The notes below the pieces were generated by a model. It was not told the origin of the DNA. It saw only the letters and a list, made by a program, of their open reading frames with translations, and did no database searches. Both the position numbers and the translations under genes were made by a program. 64,000 nt of DNA from CAVUMR01 sp963742715 (GTDB taxonomy: Bacteria > Actinomycetota > Actinomycetes > Mycobacteriales > Micromonosporaceae). The DNA is taken from positions 682,001 to 746,000 of the forward strand of contig CAVUMR010000002.1 in the NCBI GenBank assembly GCA_963742715.1, read 5' to 3'. Shown here in pieces: positions 7,443 through 15,421 of the stretch; position 1 is the stretch's first letter, and each line of letters opens with the position of its first letter.

Positions 7443-8959
7443 CCAGCGCCGGGCCAGTAGGCGGGCCGGCCCGGACGGAGGGGCCTTATCTGCTCGGCGT
7501 GGACGCCGGTCAGACCGTGACGAAGGCGGTCCTGTTCGACCCGTCCGGTCGCGCGATCGCGATGGGGCGGGCCGCGACCGTGGTGGACAGCCCGCGCCCG
7601 CGCTGGCAGGAACGCGACCTGGACACCGCCTGGACCCAGGCGGCCGGGGCGATCGCGGAATGCCTGCGCTCGGCCGGCGTTCCCGGCTCGGCCGTCGCCG
7701 CGGTCGGGCTCTGCGGACACAACGACGGGGTGTACCCGGTGGACGCGGCCGGAGAGCCGGTGCGCGCCGCGATCCTCGCCACCGACTCCCGCGCATACAC
7801 CTATGTCGACCGGTACCGCACCGATGGGGTGGCCGAGCGGGCACTGGAGTTGACCGGACAGTCGCCGTTCGCCGGTTCGCCGGCTGCGGTCTACGCGTGG
7901 CTCCGGGACCATGAGCCGGAGGTACACCATCGGGCCCGGTGGTTGCTCTTCTGCAAGGACTGGCTGCGACTGCGGCTCACCGGTGAGGTGGCGACCGACC
8001 TGACCGAGGCGAGCGCGTCGTTCACGTCGGTACACGATCAGGGGTATTCGGACGAGGCGCTCGCGCTCTACGGCCTGTCGGACCTCGCGGCGAAGTTGCC
8101 GCCGATCCGGCTGCCGGGGGAGGTCGCCGGGCGGGTCACGCCGGCCGCGGCGGCGGTCACCGGGCTGGCCGCGGGCACCCCGGTGGCGACCGGCGCGCAT
8201 GACGTGGACGCCGGCGCGATCGGTATGGGCGCGGTCGACGTGGGCGTGGTGTCCCTGGTCATGGGCACCTTCTCGATCAACCAGGTGGTCGGCGACCGGC
8301 CGGTGCTCGACCACCGCTGGCAGGCCCGCAGCTTCCTCCGCCGTGGGCAATGGATGCACATGTCGACCTCGCCGTCGTCGGCCACAAACCTGGATTGGGC
8401 GGTACGACGCCTCGGGTTGCCGTCGGTGGGTGCGGCGGTCGCGGCGGCGGGCTCGGTGGATTCCACCCAGGTGCCGTTGTACCTGCCGTTCCTGTACGGG
8501 TCGCCGCACGGCGACGGGATCGGCGCGGCCTTCGCCGACGTGCGCGGCTGGCACGAGCCGGCGCACCTGATCCGGGCGGTACTCGACGGGGTGGCGTTCA
8601 ACCACCGCACGCACGTGGACGCGCTGCGGTCCGCGTTCTCCTTCTCCGGGCCGGCCCGGATCTCCGGCGGTGGCTCGCAAAGTCCACTGTGGACCCAGTT
8701 GCTGGCGGACACGTTGCGGCTGCCGCTGGAGACCGTGGACACCGACGAGGCGGGTGCCCGGGGCGCGGCCGTGCTGGCCGGACTCGCGGCCGGCGTGTAC
8801 GACTCGCTGCCCTCGGCGGTCGCGGCGACCGTCCGGGTGACCCGTCGGTACGAGGTGGACGACGCACGGGCCGATGCGCTCGATGACCGGTATGCCCGGT
8901 ACCGCCGGCTGGTCGACGCCCTGCTGGCGTTCAGCGAAGCCGATCCGGCGGCGCGGTAG
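7439..8959 (+). CDS. FGGY-family carbohydrate kinase
   Basis: 506 residues from a GTG that overlaps the preceding stop (GTGA). The N-terminal phosphate motif LLGVDAGQTVTKAVLFDPSG, the hinge MGTFSINQVV region and the C-terminal ATP-binding segment RISGGGSQSPLWTQLLADTLRLP followed by EAGARGAAVLAG are all present, so the enzyme looks intact. FGGY kinases phosphorylate sugars or polyols such as xylulose, lyxulose or 3-keto-gulonate. The overlap with the dehydrogenase frame implies one pathway operon: a dehydrogenase reducing or oxidising a sugar acid, plus one or two kinases. No transporter or regulator is adjacent, and the substrate cannot be named from sequence alone. Confidence 0.88.
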   Translation: MTSAGPVGGPARTEGPYLLGVDAGQTVTKAVLFDPSGRAIAMGRAATVVDSPRPRWQERDLDTAWTQAAGAIAECLRSAGVPGSAVAAVGLCGHNDGVYPVDAAGEPVRAAILATDSRAYTYVDRYRTDGVAERALELTGQSPFAGSPAAVYAWLRDHEPEVHHRARWLLFCKDWLRLRLTGEVATDLTEASASFTSVHDQGYSDEALALYGLSDLAAKLPPIRLPGEVAGRVTPAAAAVTGLAAGTPVATGAHDVDAGAIGMGAVDVGVVSLVMGTFSINQVVGDRPVLDHRWQARSFLRRGQWMHMSTSPSSATNLDWAVRRLGLPSVGAAVAAAGSVDSTQVPLYLPFLYGSPHGDGIGAAFADVRGWHEPAHLIRAVLDGVAFNHRTHVDALRSAFSFSGPARISGGGSQSPLWTQLLADTLRLPLETVDTDEAGARGAAVLAGLAAGVYDSLPSAVAATVRVTRRYEVDDARADALDDRYARYRRLVDALLAFSEADPAAR

Positions 8960-9007
8960 CCCGGCGGTGTCGGCCCTTTTGTCGGATGGCACTGGCATGC
9001 TGCAGCC

Positions 9008-9466
9008 ATGCGAAGCGTGTACGAGGCCGCCGGTGGCATGCCGGGCCTGGTCAGCCTGGCGGAGGCGTGGCACCGCCGGGTGATGGCCGACGAGGTGGTC
9101 AGCCACGCCTTCAGCCACGGATTCCATCCACAGCACTCCGAGCGGCTCGCCGCGTACTGGGCGGAGGCGCTCGGCGGGCCGGCCACGTACTCCGATGCCT
9201 ACGGGGACGAGACGGCGGTCGTGCGGATGCACAGTGGCAACGGTCCGCACGAGGAGATGGACCGCAGGGCGATCGACTGTTTCGACCAGGCCCTGGACGA
9301 CGTGGGACTGACCGCGACCGAGCCGGTCCGGCAGGTGTTGCACGACTATTTCGCCTGGGCCACCACCACGACCATGTCGCGCTATCACGACTCCGCCGAT
9401 GACGTACCGGACGGCATGCCGATTCCGCACTGGTCGTGGGACGGGTTGCGGGTTCACCCCGGATAG
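9008..9466 (+). CDS. Group II truncated haemoglobin-like globin
   Basis: 152 residues. The start VYEAAGGMPGLVSLAEAWHRRVMAD, then FSHGFHPQHSERLAAYWAEALGG and a later MHSGNGPHEEMDRRAIDCF segment, match the 2-on-2 globin fold seen in actinobacterial trHbII and related oxidoreductases. The His in FHPQHSE and that in MHSGNG are candidates for haem-pocket ligands. These small globins bind O2 or NO and help in detoxification. It follows the FGGY kinase by 48 bp and may be a separate unit. Confidence 0.78.
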   Translation: MRSVYEAAGGMPGLVSLAEAWHRRVMADEVVSHAFSHGFHPQHSERLAAYWAEALGGPATYSDAYGDETAVVRMHSGNGPHEEMDRRAIDCFDQALDDVGLTATEPVRQVLHDYFAWATTTTMSRYHDSADDVPDGMPIPHWSWDGLRVHPG

Positions 9467-9495
9467 CCGGTCGGACGCGCGGTAGGTTCGGCATC

Positions 9496-10257
9496 GTGGC
9501 TGGACGAGCGGCTGGGCGAGCGGTACTCGTGACCGGGGCTTCCCGGGGGATCGGGCGGGCGATCGCGCTCGCGTTCGCGCGCAACGGCGACCGGGTGGCG
9601 GTGCACTACCGCGGCCGTCGTGACGAGGCCGAGTCGACGCTGGCGGCGCTGCCCGGGGACGGGCACACGCTCGTGCAGGCGGAGCTGGCCGACCCGCTCG
9701 CGGTACAGCGCGCCGTGGATGAGGCCGCGTCGACCCTCGGGGGACTCGACGTACTGGTCAACAACGCGGCCGCGCACCGCTCCCACAAGATCGCCGAGGT
9801 GTCGTACGACGAGTGGCAGGACGCCTGGCGGGAGATCATCGGGGTCAATCTGATGGGGCCGGCGAACACCACGTACTGCGCGGTCCAGCACATGATGCGG
9901 GCCGGCGGGGGACGGATCGTGAACGTGTCGTCCCGTGGCGCGTTCCGCGGCGAGCCGCGGCATCCGGCGTACGGGGCGAGCAAAGCGGGACTGAACTCGC
10001 TCGGCCAGTCGATGGCCCGGGCGCTCGCCCCGCACGGCATCGTCGTCGGTACGGTCGCGCCCGGCTACGTCGACACCGACATGGTGGCCGGGGTGCTGGA
10101 CGGTCCCGAGGGCGACGAGATCCGCGCGCAGAGCCCGTTCGGTCGGGTGGCCCGGCCGGACGAGGTGGCCGCGGCGGTGCTGTTCCTCGCCTCGCCGGAC
10201 CTCGAGTTCACCAGCGGCACGATCATCGACGTGAACGGCGCGTCGTACCTGCGCTGA
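9496..10257 (+). CDS. Short-chain dehydrogenase/reductase
   Basis: 253 residues from the GTG at 9496, with GGTAGG at 9481-9486 before it. The classical SDR features are present: the cofactor motif TGASRGIGRAIA, NNAAAH (NNAG variant), the catalytic Ser in NVSSRG, YGASKAG with the Tyr and Lys, and PGYVDTDM. The C-terminus ends GTIIDVNGASYLR, as in FabG-like enzymes. The substrate is unknown. An Arg after the glycine motif region (HYRGRRDEAE) suggests NADP(H) preference; that is inference. Confidence 0.9.
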   Translation: MAGRAAGRAVLVTGASRGIGRAIALAFARNGDRVAVHYRGRRDEAESTLAALPGDGHTLVQAELADPLAVQRAVDEAASTLGGLDVLVNNAAAHRSHKIAEVSYDEWQDAWREIIGVNLMGPANTTYCAVQHMMRAGGGRIVNVSSRGAFRGEPRHPAYGASKAGLNSLGQSMARALAPHGIVVGTVAPGYVDTDMVAGVLDGPEGDEIRAQSPFGRVARPDEVAAAVLFLASPDLEFTSGTIIDVNGASYLR

Positions 10258-10275
10258 GCCTTCCGGGCCGGGGCG

Positions 10276-10369
10276 ATCGACAAACGGCCTTTCCGGCCGC
10301 CATCGACAGACGGCATTTCCGGGGCCGCCATCGGCAAACGGCCTTTCCGGCCGCCATCGACAAACGGCA
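10276..10369. repeat. Short tandem repeats of about 26-28 bp
   Basis: Three full copies and a partial fourth of a unit starting ATCGACAAACGGC and ending TTTCCGGCCGCC lie between the SDR stop and the terminator hairpin. Copies start at 10276, 10302, 10330 and 10356 and differ by single bases or a GG insertion. Each full copy has a small GGCC/GGCC palindrome. Confidence 0.8.
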
Positions 10370-10400
10370 GGGCCGGGCGACCGTGACGGTCGCCCGGCCC
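10370..10400. terminator. Bidirectional hairpin terminator
   Basis: A perfect 13-bp stem, GGGCCGGGCGACC with GGTCGCCCGGCCC, has a five-base loop and lies between the convergent SDR and phosphoesterase genes. There is no long T run, as is usual in actinomycetes. Confidence 0.75.
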
Positions 10401-10417
10401 TCGGGTTGAGCCGACGG

Positions 10418-12049
10418 TCAGTGGTGCGAGGTGACCGCACCGGTGTTCGGGTCGAGCAGCACCGGACGGGTGTCCGGATGCCGGCGGAAGTCGAACATGT
10501 TCGTCAGCGAATGGGCCTTCGCGTCGTACGAGTAGTCGCCGATCCGGTCGGTACGCCAGTTGTCCTCGATGAACCGCAGGATCGAGGTCTGGTCGGTCAG
10601 GTTGTGATCCACGAAGTTCCTCTTGCTGTACGGGCTGATCGCCAGCAGCGGCAGCCGCGGCCCGTACCCGCACCGGTCGAGGTACCCGCCGGCGGCCGGC
10701 TTGCGGCCACACCACGACAGGTCGTCGTGCGCCGCGTCGTTCGAGCCGTTCACCAGCGGCGGCGTGACGTGGTCGTACCAGCCGTCCGAGTCGTCGTACG
10801 CGATGAAGATGGCCGTCGAGTCCCACTGCTTCGACTTCTGGAGCTTGTTGATCGTGTCGACCACGAAGTGCTGCTCGTCGAGCGGGTCGGAGTAGCCGGC
10901 GTGGCCGTCCTGGTACGACGGAGCCTTGAGGAAGCTGACCGCCGGCAGGTTGCCCGCCTTGACCGCGGCGTCGAAGTCGCGCAGGTCGTAGTTGTGGTTG
11001 GCCCGGTCGGTGTGGCCGATCTTGGCCACCGACGACGGCGGCAGGTGCTTCGGGTTACTCGTCGACTCGTAGTACGCGAACGGGTTGTGGTGCGGGCTGT
11101 AGTCGACGACCTCCGCGCCGCCCACGTTGGTGTGGGTGGCACCGCAGATCTTCCAGCCGTCGTCCGAGGTACCGGTCGGCCGGAAGCCGCCCTGGAACCA
11201 GCCCCACGTGGCGCCCTTGTCGTTGAGCAGGTCGCCGATGTTCCTGCCGGTCATCACGCCCAGCGCGTTGGTCGACGTGTGGTTCTTGTCGGAGCAGTCG
11301 TCGAACGACGGGTCCGGGTCGTTGATCATGGTGCCGATGCCGTTCTCGTCCGGCGAGATCACCGTGTACGGGTCCGGGGTCGGCGTCTTCTCGCCGGTCT
11401 TCGAGTCCACCGAGTAGATGCCGTGGGTCTGGCCGGAGATCAGGTTGATAGCGCCCGGGGTCGACGGACCGAACACCGTGTTGAACGAGTTGTCACTCAA
11501 CGCGAAGTGCTGCGCGTAGTTCCACATGCCGGTGACGGTGTTGCCGTCGTAGTAGTCCATCGTCAGGCCGGGCTCCCCGAAGAGCCCCGTGCAGGTGTCG
11601 ACGCTGACGTTCTCCACGAACTTGTCGTCCTTGCCCCGGTTGTACGACAGCTGCTCGGGCAGGTAGTTGTGGTTCTGGTCGCAGGTCATGGCCTGCTCGT
11701 GGGTCAACCGCCGCGGGTTGTACAGATTCGGGTTGTGGTGCAGTAGCGCCGGGGTCAAACCATTGATTTTCGGTGTACCGGGGGCAACGTGGAACGGCGT
11801 GCCGTCGGTGTTGGCTGCCTTCGGGTACGTACCGAAGTAGTGGTCGAACGAGATGTTCTCGTCGAAGATGACCACGACGTGCTTGATCGGGGTCGCGGTG
11901 TGGACCGGTGGCTTCGGGTGTCCGTGCCACCAGGCGGCTTCACCGGCCCAGGCATTGCCGGTCGCGGCGGCGACGGCCAGGACGGCCACGGCCGAGGCTC
12001 CGGTCAGCGCCCAGGTCTTTCGGGACCAGGAGCGGGGGTTGAGGCCCAA
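10418..12049 (-). CDS. Secreted phosphoesterase (phospholipase C/acid phosphatase family, PF04185)
   Basis: 543 residues from a TTG with an AGAGAGG Shine-Dalgarno a few bases upstream. A signal-like N-terminus with hydrophobic ALTGASAVAVLAVAAATG suggests export. The family hallmark KHVVVIFDENISFDHYFGTYP follows (ENxSFDxxFG, with a metal-binding Glu-Asn). PGAINLISGQTHG and a C-terminal AIFIAYDDSDGWYDHVTPP block are also characteristic. Members hydrolyse phospholipids or other phosphate esters outside the cell. It is the third gene of a minus-strand series with the iron-uptake pair efeO and efeB, 38 bp behind efeB. A role in phosphate or iron acquisition is a guess from position. Confidence 0.88.
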   Translation of the reverse strand: MGLNPRSWSRKTWALTGASAVAVLAVAAATGNAWAGEAAWWHGHPKPPVHTATPIKHVVVIFDENISFDHYFGTYPKAANTDGTPFHVAPGTPKINGLTPALLHHNPNLYNPRRLTHEQAMTCDQNHNYLPEQLSYNRGKDDKFVENVSVDTCTGLFGEPGLTMDYYDGNTVTGMWNYAQHFALSDNSFNTVFGPSTPGAINLISGQTHGIYSVDSKTGEKTPTPDPYTVISPDENGIGTMINDPDPSFDDCSDKNHTSTNALGVMTGRNIGDLLNDKGATWGWFQGGFRPTGTSDDGWKICGATHTNVGGAEVVDYSPHHNPFAYYESTSNPKHLPPSSVAKIGHTDRANHNYDLRDFDAAVKAGNLPAVSFLKAPSYQDGHAGYSDPLDEQHFVVDTINKLQKSKQWDSTAIFIAYDDSDGWYDHVTPPLVNGSNDAAHDDLSWCGRKPAAGGYLDRCGYGPRLPLLAISPYSKRNFVDHNLTDQTSILRFIEDNWRTDRIGDYSYDAKAHSLTNMFDFRRHPDTRPVLLDPNTGAVTSHH

Positions 12050-12087
12050 GGTCTTGCCTCTCTACGAGTGGTGGTGTTGGTCGAGGG

Positions 12088-13422
12088 TCACGTCAGCAAT
12101 CTCCGGCCGAGATGGTCGGAGGCGTCTCGTACGCCGGGAAGAGCCAGGAAGTAGCCGCCGCCGACCGGCTGGATGTAATCCGTGAGCGGCTCGTCGGCCA
12201 GCCGGCGCTGCACCGCCGCGAACTGCCGCGCGATGTCCTGCTGGTAGCAGACGAACAGCATTCCCATGTCGAGGTCGCCGACGGCGTCGGTACCGCGGTC
12301 GTAGTTGTACGGGCGGCGCAGGATGCGGCTGGACCGGCTCTGCGCGGTACGCGGATTGGCCAGCCGGATGTGCGCGTCCAGCGGGATGGATCCGCCGGTC
12401 GGGTCGTTGGCGTAGTCCGGGGCGTCCGTCTCGTGGTTGCCGGTCAGCGGTGCCCCGGTGTCGCGTCGCCGGCCGAACATCCGTTCCTGCTCCACGATGT
12501 TCACCCGGTCCCAGAACTCCACGAGCATCCTGATGATCCGCACGACCTGGTAGCTACCCCCGGCGGCCCATGGTTGGTCGGTGCCAGCCAGCCACACCAG
12601 TTGTTTCATCAGCGCCGCGTCCGTGGTGTCCAGGTTGGACGTACCGTCCTTGAACCCCATCAGGTTGCGGGCGGCACCCGACGGGCGCGGCGGGGACACG
12701 AAGCCGTTCACCCGCCAGCGCACCTGCATGCCGCCCCGGGTGTGCCGGGCGAGGTCGCGCAGCGCGTGCAGCACGGTGTCCTGGTGGTCCGCGCACAGGT
12801 GCAGGCTCAGGTCACCGTGGCACTGCGCGGGATCGAGCCGGTCGTTCGGGAACACCGGCATCGCGGTCAAACCGGCCGGCTTGCGGGACGCCAGGCCGTA
12901 CCGGTCGTCGAACAGCGACGCGCCCACGCCCACGGTGACGGTGAGGCGGTCGGCGGCGACGCCCTGGCCGAGTACCCCGGAGTCGTTGGGCGGCCCGGCG
13001 ATGCCCGGGTCCGGTGGGGTACCGCCGGTGGTTAGGAACCGCGCGCGGTCGGTGATGGTACGAAACAGTTCGGTGAGTTCGGCCCGATCGGTGGCCTGCA
13101 CGTCGAATGCCACCAGCACCGAGTGCGGCTGCGCCGGCGTGATGATTCCGGCCTGGTGCGCGCCGTGGAACGGCACCACCGGGTCGCGCGCAGTGTCGGC
13201 GTGCGTCCCGCCGGCCAGCGCCGCGCCGGCAGCGGCCCCGGCTGTTGCACCGACCGCGACCCCGGCCACGCCAGCGCCCACCACGCCGCGCAGGAACGCC
13301 CGTCGCCCGGCGGTCCCGGCTCTGTGACCCGCACCGCTATCGGCATGCTCCGGCTCGGTCACCGGGTCCGCCGCGGCTGGCCGGTCGCGCGTCTGGTCCT
13401 CCGCGTCTCGCCGATCGCTCAT
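12088..13422 (-). CDS. efeB: Tat-exported deferrochelatase/DyP-type peroxidase EfeB
   Basis: 444 residues from an ATG that overlaps the efeO stop by four bases (ATGA). A twin-arginine leader GRRAFLRG with a hydrophobic Ala/Gly-rich stretch sends it out folded. The DyP peroxidase core has the distal motif GFKDGTSN with its catalytic Asp. The proximal haem His is probably in LDAHIRLANPR, and RSSRILRRPYNYD supplies an Arg. EfeB oxidises haem or porphyrin precursors and Fe(II) at the cell surface as part of EfeUOB ferrous iron uptake. No ferric permease EfeU gene is found next to it. Confidence 0.9.
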   Translation of the reverse strand: MSDRRDAEDQTRDRPAAADPVTEPEHADSGAGHRAGTAGRRAFLRGVVGAGVAGVAVGATAGAAAGAALAGGTHADTARDPVVPFHGAHQAGIITPAQPHSVLVAFDVQATDRAELTELFRTITDRARFLTTGGTPPDPGIAGPPNDSGVLGQGVAADRLTVTVGVGASLFDDRYGLASRKPAGLTAMPVFPNDRLDPAQCHGDLSLHLCADHQDTVLHALRDLARHTRGGMQVRWRVNGFVSPPRPSGAARNLMGFKDGTSNLDTTDAALMKQLVWLAGTDQPWAAGGSYQVVRIIRMLVEFWDRVNIVEQERMFGRRRDTGAPLTGNHETDAPDYANDPTGGSIPLDAHIRLANPRTAQSRSSRILRRPYNYDRGTDAVGDLDMGMLFVCYQQDIARQFAAVQRRLADEPLTDYIQPVGGGYFLALPGVRDASDHLGRRLLT

Positions 13423-14597
13423 CGGGTCCGCCGCAGCTCGCCGATCGCCGCGATCGGGGCGAGCTGTTCCAGCAGTTGGCCGACGGCGGCGTTCAGCCGG
13501 CTCCGGTCCTGGCGGGTCAGCGCCGCGACCGGAGTCCAGGAACCGTCCGCGTGGCGCTGCGCCTCGACCAGAGTTCGGGTACGGGCCAGCGAAGCGGCCA
13601 TTGCGGACCATCGGGAGTAGCGCGGCTGCAGCACGGGCGCGATGACGTCCAGCAGTGTCCGGGTGCCGTCGAGGTTCGCGTCCACCGTGGCCAGGCCGGT
13701 ACCGCTGCCCTGGTCCGCGTCGCCGGTCAGCTCGAACCGCGCCGCGTTCTCCATGATTTCGTGAGCGCGCAGTGGCAGGTCCGCCGGATCCGTCTGCTGC
13801 TGCGGAAACTCGCGCCGCAGCCCGTTGACGTCCGCTAGTAACGCGTCACCGGTGCGGGCGAGGCTGGACGGGGATTCGCCGTGCCACAGTCCGTACTCGA
13901 TGCGGCGCAGTCCCACGAAGTCCGGATCGTGAGCCCCTTGGGCGAGGCCGTCCGGCCTTCCGTCGATCCGGTCGGCAGAGTCGCCGAACGTGCCGTACGC
14001 CGCGCCGAGCCGCTCGTACGCCAGGTGGGCGGTGAGCCACGCCCTTCTCGCGGCGGCGAGGTCACCTTTGTGCAGTGCGGTGGCGAGCGCTGTCGCGTCG
14101 CGGGTCAGGGTGGCCAGCCCGGTGGTCACGTACGCGCGGTACTGCCGGACTGGCTGGTACAGGTCCTGGATCGTGACCGGGAGTACGGCCGGCGCGGCCG
14201 CCGGATTCGCCACTCTTGCGTGCACCGTCGGGCCGGTCACCGCGTCGGTGTCCTCGGCCAGGCACCGGAAGGCATAGTCGCCGCGGCCCAGCTGTACTCG
14301 CATCGGCCGGGTGGTACCTGGAGCGAGGCCCTCGATCTCCGCGTAGATGCCGCCGGTCTTCGGGTCGATCAGGTGTACTTCGGCGCTGACGGTGTCCGCG
14401 TTGTGAAGCTGGAAGGTGGCCGGCTTCTCGGTCGGCGGCGACCATGCCTGCCCGCAGGTACCGCGGTTGATCGTGACCGCCACGTCCCCCGTGTCCGCCG
14501 CGCCGGCACTACAGCCGGCACCGGCGGCGACGATTATGGCGGCCAGCGCGAAGGGCAGTGACATGCCGACCGCGCGTCGCCATGCGGTCGGGAACAC
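13419..14597 (-). CDS. efeO: Iron-uptake lipoprotein EfeO
   Basis: 392 residues from a GTG with GGAG upstream. The signal has a lipobox ending VAAGAGC, with Cys29 as the likely acylated residue. An N-terminal cupredoxin-like domain (about 35-130, with CGQAWSPP and YAFRCLAE) precedes the M75/imelysin-like helical domain. That domain carries the motif HLAYERLGAAYGTFGD (H-x-x-x-E metal site) and HDPDFVGLRRIEYGLW. EfeO binds iron and passes it on with EfeB in the ferrous uptake system. It is translationally coupled to efeB, and the upstream region is shared with the divergent antitoxin gene. Confidence 0.9.
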   Translation of the reverse strand: MFPTAWRRAVGMSLPFALAAIIVAAGAGCSAGAADTGDVAVTINRGTCGQAWSPPTEKPATFQLHNADTVSAEVHLIDPKTGGIYAEIEGLAPGTTRPMRVQLGRGDYAFRCLAEDTDAVTGPTVHARVANPAAAPAVLPVTIQDLYQPVRQYRAYVTTGLATLTRDATALATALHKGDLAAARRAWLTAHLAYERLGAAYGTFGDSADRIDGRPDGLAQGAHDPDFVGLRRIEYGLWHGESPSSLARTGDALLADVNGLRREFPQQQTDPADLPLRAHEIMENAARFELTGDADQGSGTGLATVDANLDGTRTLLDVIAPVLQPRYSRWSAMAASLARTRTLVEAQRHADGSWTPVAALTRQDRSRLNAAVGQLLEQLAPIAAIGELRRTR

Positions 14598-14776
14598 AGA
14601 GACTCCGTCCGGTCGTGGCTGCCCGGCACGACATTAGGCCCAGAAAGCCCGTCGGCGAAACACCCGAGAGGCGTCGCGCGGCGGAATGGTTGCCAACCGG
14701 TAACTATCCGCCCGTCCACCGTTCGTCGTCATCGTCCGGGCATTCCTGTGGTAGCGGTCGGCGTTGGTGTTGTCCC

Positions 14777-14812
14777 AGCTAGAGAGCTTACTAACCTCCT
14801 AGCTAGAGGAGG
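14777..14812 (+). promoter_or_regulatory. Operator-like repeats and sequestered ribosome binding site of the antitoxin
   Basis: AGCTAGAG occurs twice, 24 bp apart (14777-14784 and 14801-14808). CCTCCT (14795-14800) is fully complementary to the Shine-Dalgarno AGGAGG (14807-14812) with AGCTAG between them. Antitoxins of this family autorepress by binding such repeats. That this site is the operator is inference. Confidence 0.5.
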
Positions 14813-14817
14813 CATCG

Positions 14818-15069
14818 ATGTCTGGCGAGCCCGCAGCGCAGTTCGACGTCCACGAGGCGAAGGCCAGCCTGCCGCGGATCGTCGACCGGGTCGAACACGG
14901 CGAGGAAATCATCATCAGCCGCGCCGGTCATCCGGTCGCCAAGCTGGTGCCGCTCAGTCGCACGGTGCACCGGACCGGGCGGGGATCGCTCCGTGGCGAG
15001 TTGGTGCTCGACGACTGGGACGCGTCAGAGACTAACGAGGTGATCGCGCGCGACTTCGGCCTGTGGTGA
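14818..15069 (+). CDS. Phd/YefM-family type II antitoxin
   Basis: 83 residues from the ATG at 14818, behind AGGAGG. AQFDVHEAKASLPRIVDRVEHGEEIIISRAGHPVAKLVPL is the typical Phd/YefM fold: an N-terminal DNA-binding dimer and a flexible C-terminal toxin-neutralising tail ending ETNEVIARDFGLW. The expected VapC-type PIN toxin overlaps the stop in intact loci. Here only its two ends survive, so the antitoxin appears to be an orphan. It sits between efeO and the tRNA-Met used by the integrative element. Confidence 0.88.
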   Translation: MSGEPAAQFDVHEAKASLPRIVDRVEHGEEIIISRAGHPVAKLVPLSRTVHRTGRGSLRGELVLDDWDASETNEVIARDFGLW

Positions 15070-15180
15070 GGCAGCTGGACACCCACGTCTCTGTTGGCCC
15101 AGGCTCGCGGTCAGGACCCCACCCTCGTCACCCATGACCCGATGATTCGCCGGTACGACGTTGCCGTGCTTGCCGTCTAA
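15066..15180 (+). pseudogene. Remnant of vapC-type PIN-domain toxin
   Basis: The GTG at 15066 overlaps the antitoxin stop and starts VRQLDTHV, which matches the first residues of many VapC toxins (LLDTHV with the first catalytic Asp). After about eight codons the frame shifts directly into SLLAQARGQDPTLVTHD and IRRYDVAVLAV-stop, which is the usual end of a PIN domain with its last acidic residue. The middle, some 90 residues with the other active-site acids, is missing. The toxin must be inactive. The cause is probably an internal deletion. Confidence 0.72.
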
Positions 15181-15266
15181 GCTGCGGCATGGGTCGCCAG
15201 CACGCGACGCGCCGTTCGGACCTCCGTCCGGACCAGCCATGGTCGTCGGTACCCTGATGGCCGCTC

Positions 15267-15340
15267 GGGGCGGTAGCTCAGCCGGTTAGAGCAGGGGACT
15301 CATAATCCCTGGGTCGTGGGTTCGAGTCCCACCCGCCCCA
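15267..15340 (+). tRNA. tRNA-Met (CAT), host of the integrative element
   Basis: 74 bases with a full cloverleaf. The acceptor GGGGCGG pairs with CCGCCCC (15333-15339), discriminator A. The D-arm is GCTC...GAGC. The anticodon stem GGGGA/TCCCT carries loop CTCATAA. The T-arm is GTGGG TTCGAGT CCCAC. The CAT anticodon fits elongator Met; a lysidine-modified Ile tRNA cannot be excluded. The 3' half from the anticodon loop on is the left att core. Confidence 0.95.
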
Positions 15341-15341
15341 C
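15299..15341 (+). other. attL core (within tRNA-Met)
   Basis: The 43 bases from the tRNA anticodon loop to just past the discriminator recur exactly at 28282-28324. The similarity continues weakly for 13 more bases (ACAGGTCAAAGCC here). Confidence 0.9.
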
Positions 15342-15378
15342 ACAGGTCAAAGCCTTGGTCAACTTCTCGACTCCCGCT

Positions 15379-15421
15379 GCGTGGAGCCATACGTGGAGCC
15401 AAACGGCTTAGAGTGGCTCCA
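15379..15421. promoter_or_regulatory. Left-end TGGAGCCA repeats next to the integrase start
   Basis: TGGAGCCA occurs twice (15382-15389 and 15394-15401), and its inverse TGGCTCCA ends on the first base of the integrase ATG (15414-15421). A near copy of the double repeat lies inside the right end (28166-28190). Arm-type integrase or Xis binding sites, possibly with autoregulation of int, are the likely roles (inference). Confidence 0.55.

Noticed and set aside
6998..9457. Minus-strand frame of 819 codons opposite the FGGY kinase
   Set aside because: High GC in third positions keeps antisense frames open; the product is low complexity and has no family features.
14598..14776. An iron-regulator (IdeR/DtxR) box before efeO
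   Set aside because: Only a single TTAGGC half-site is seen near 14633; there is no palindrome good enough to report.
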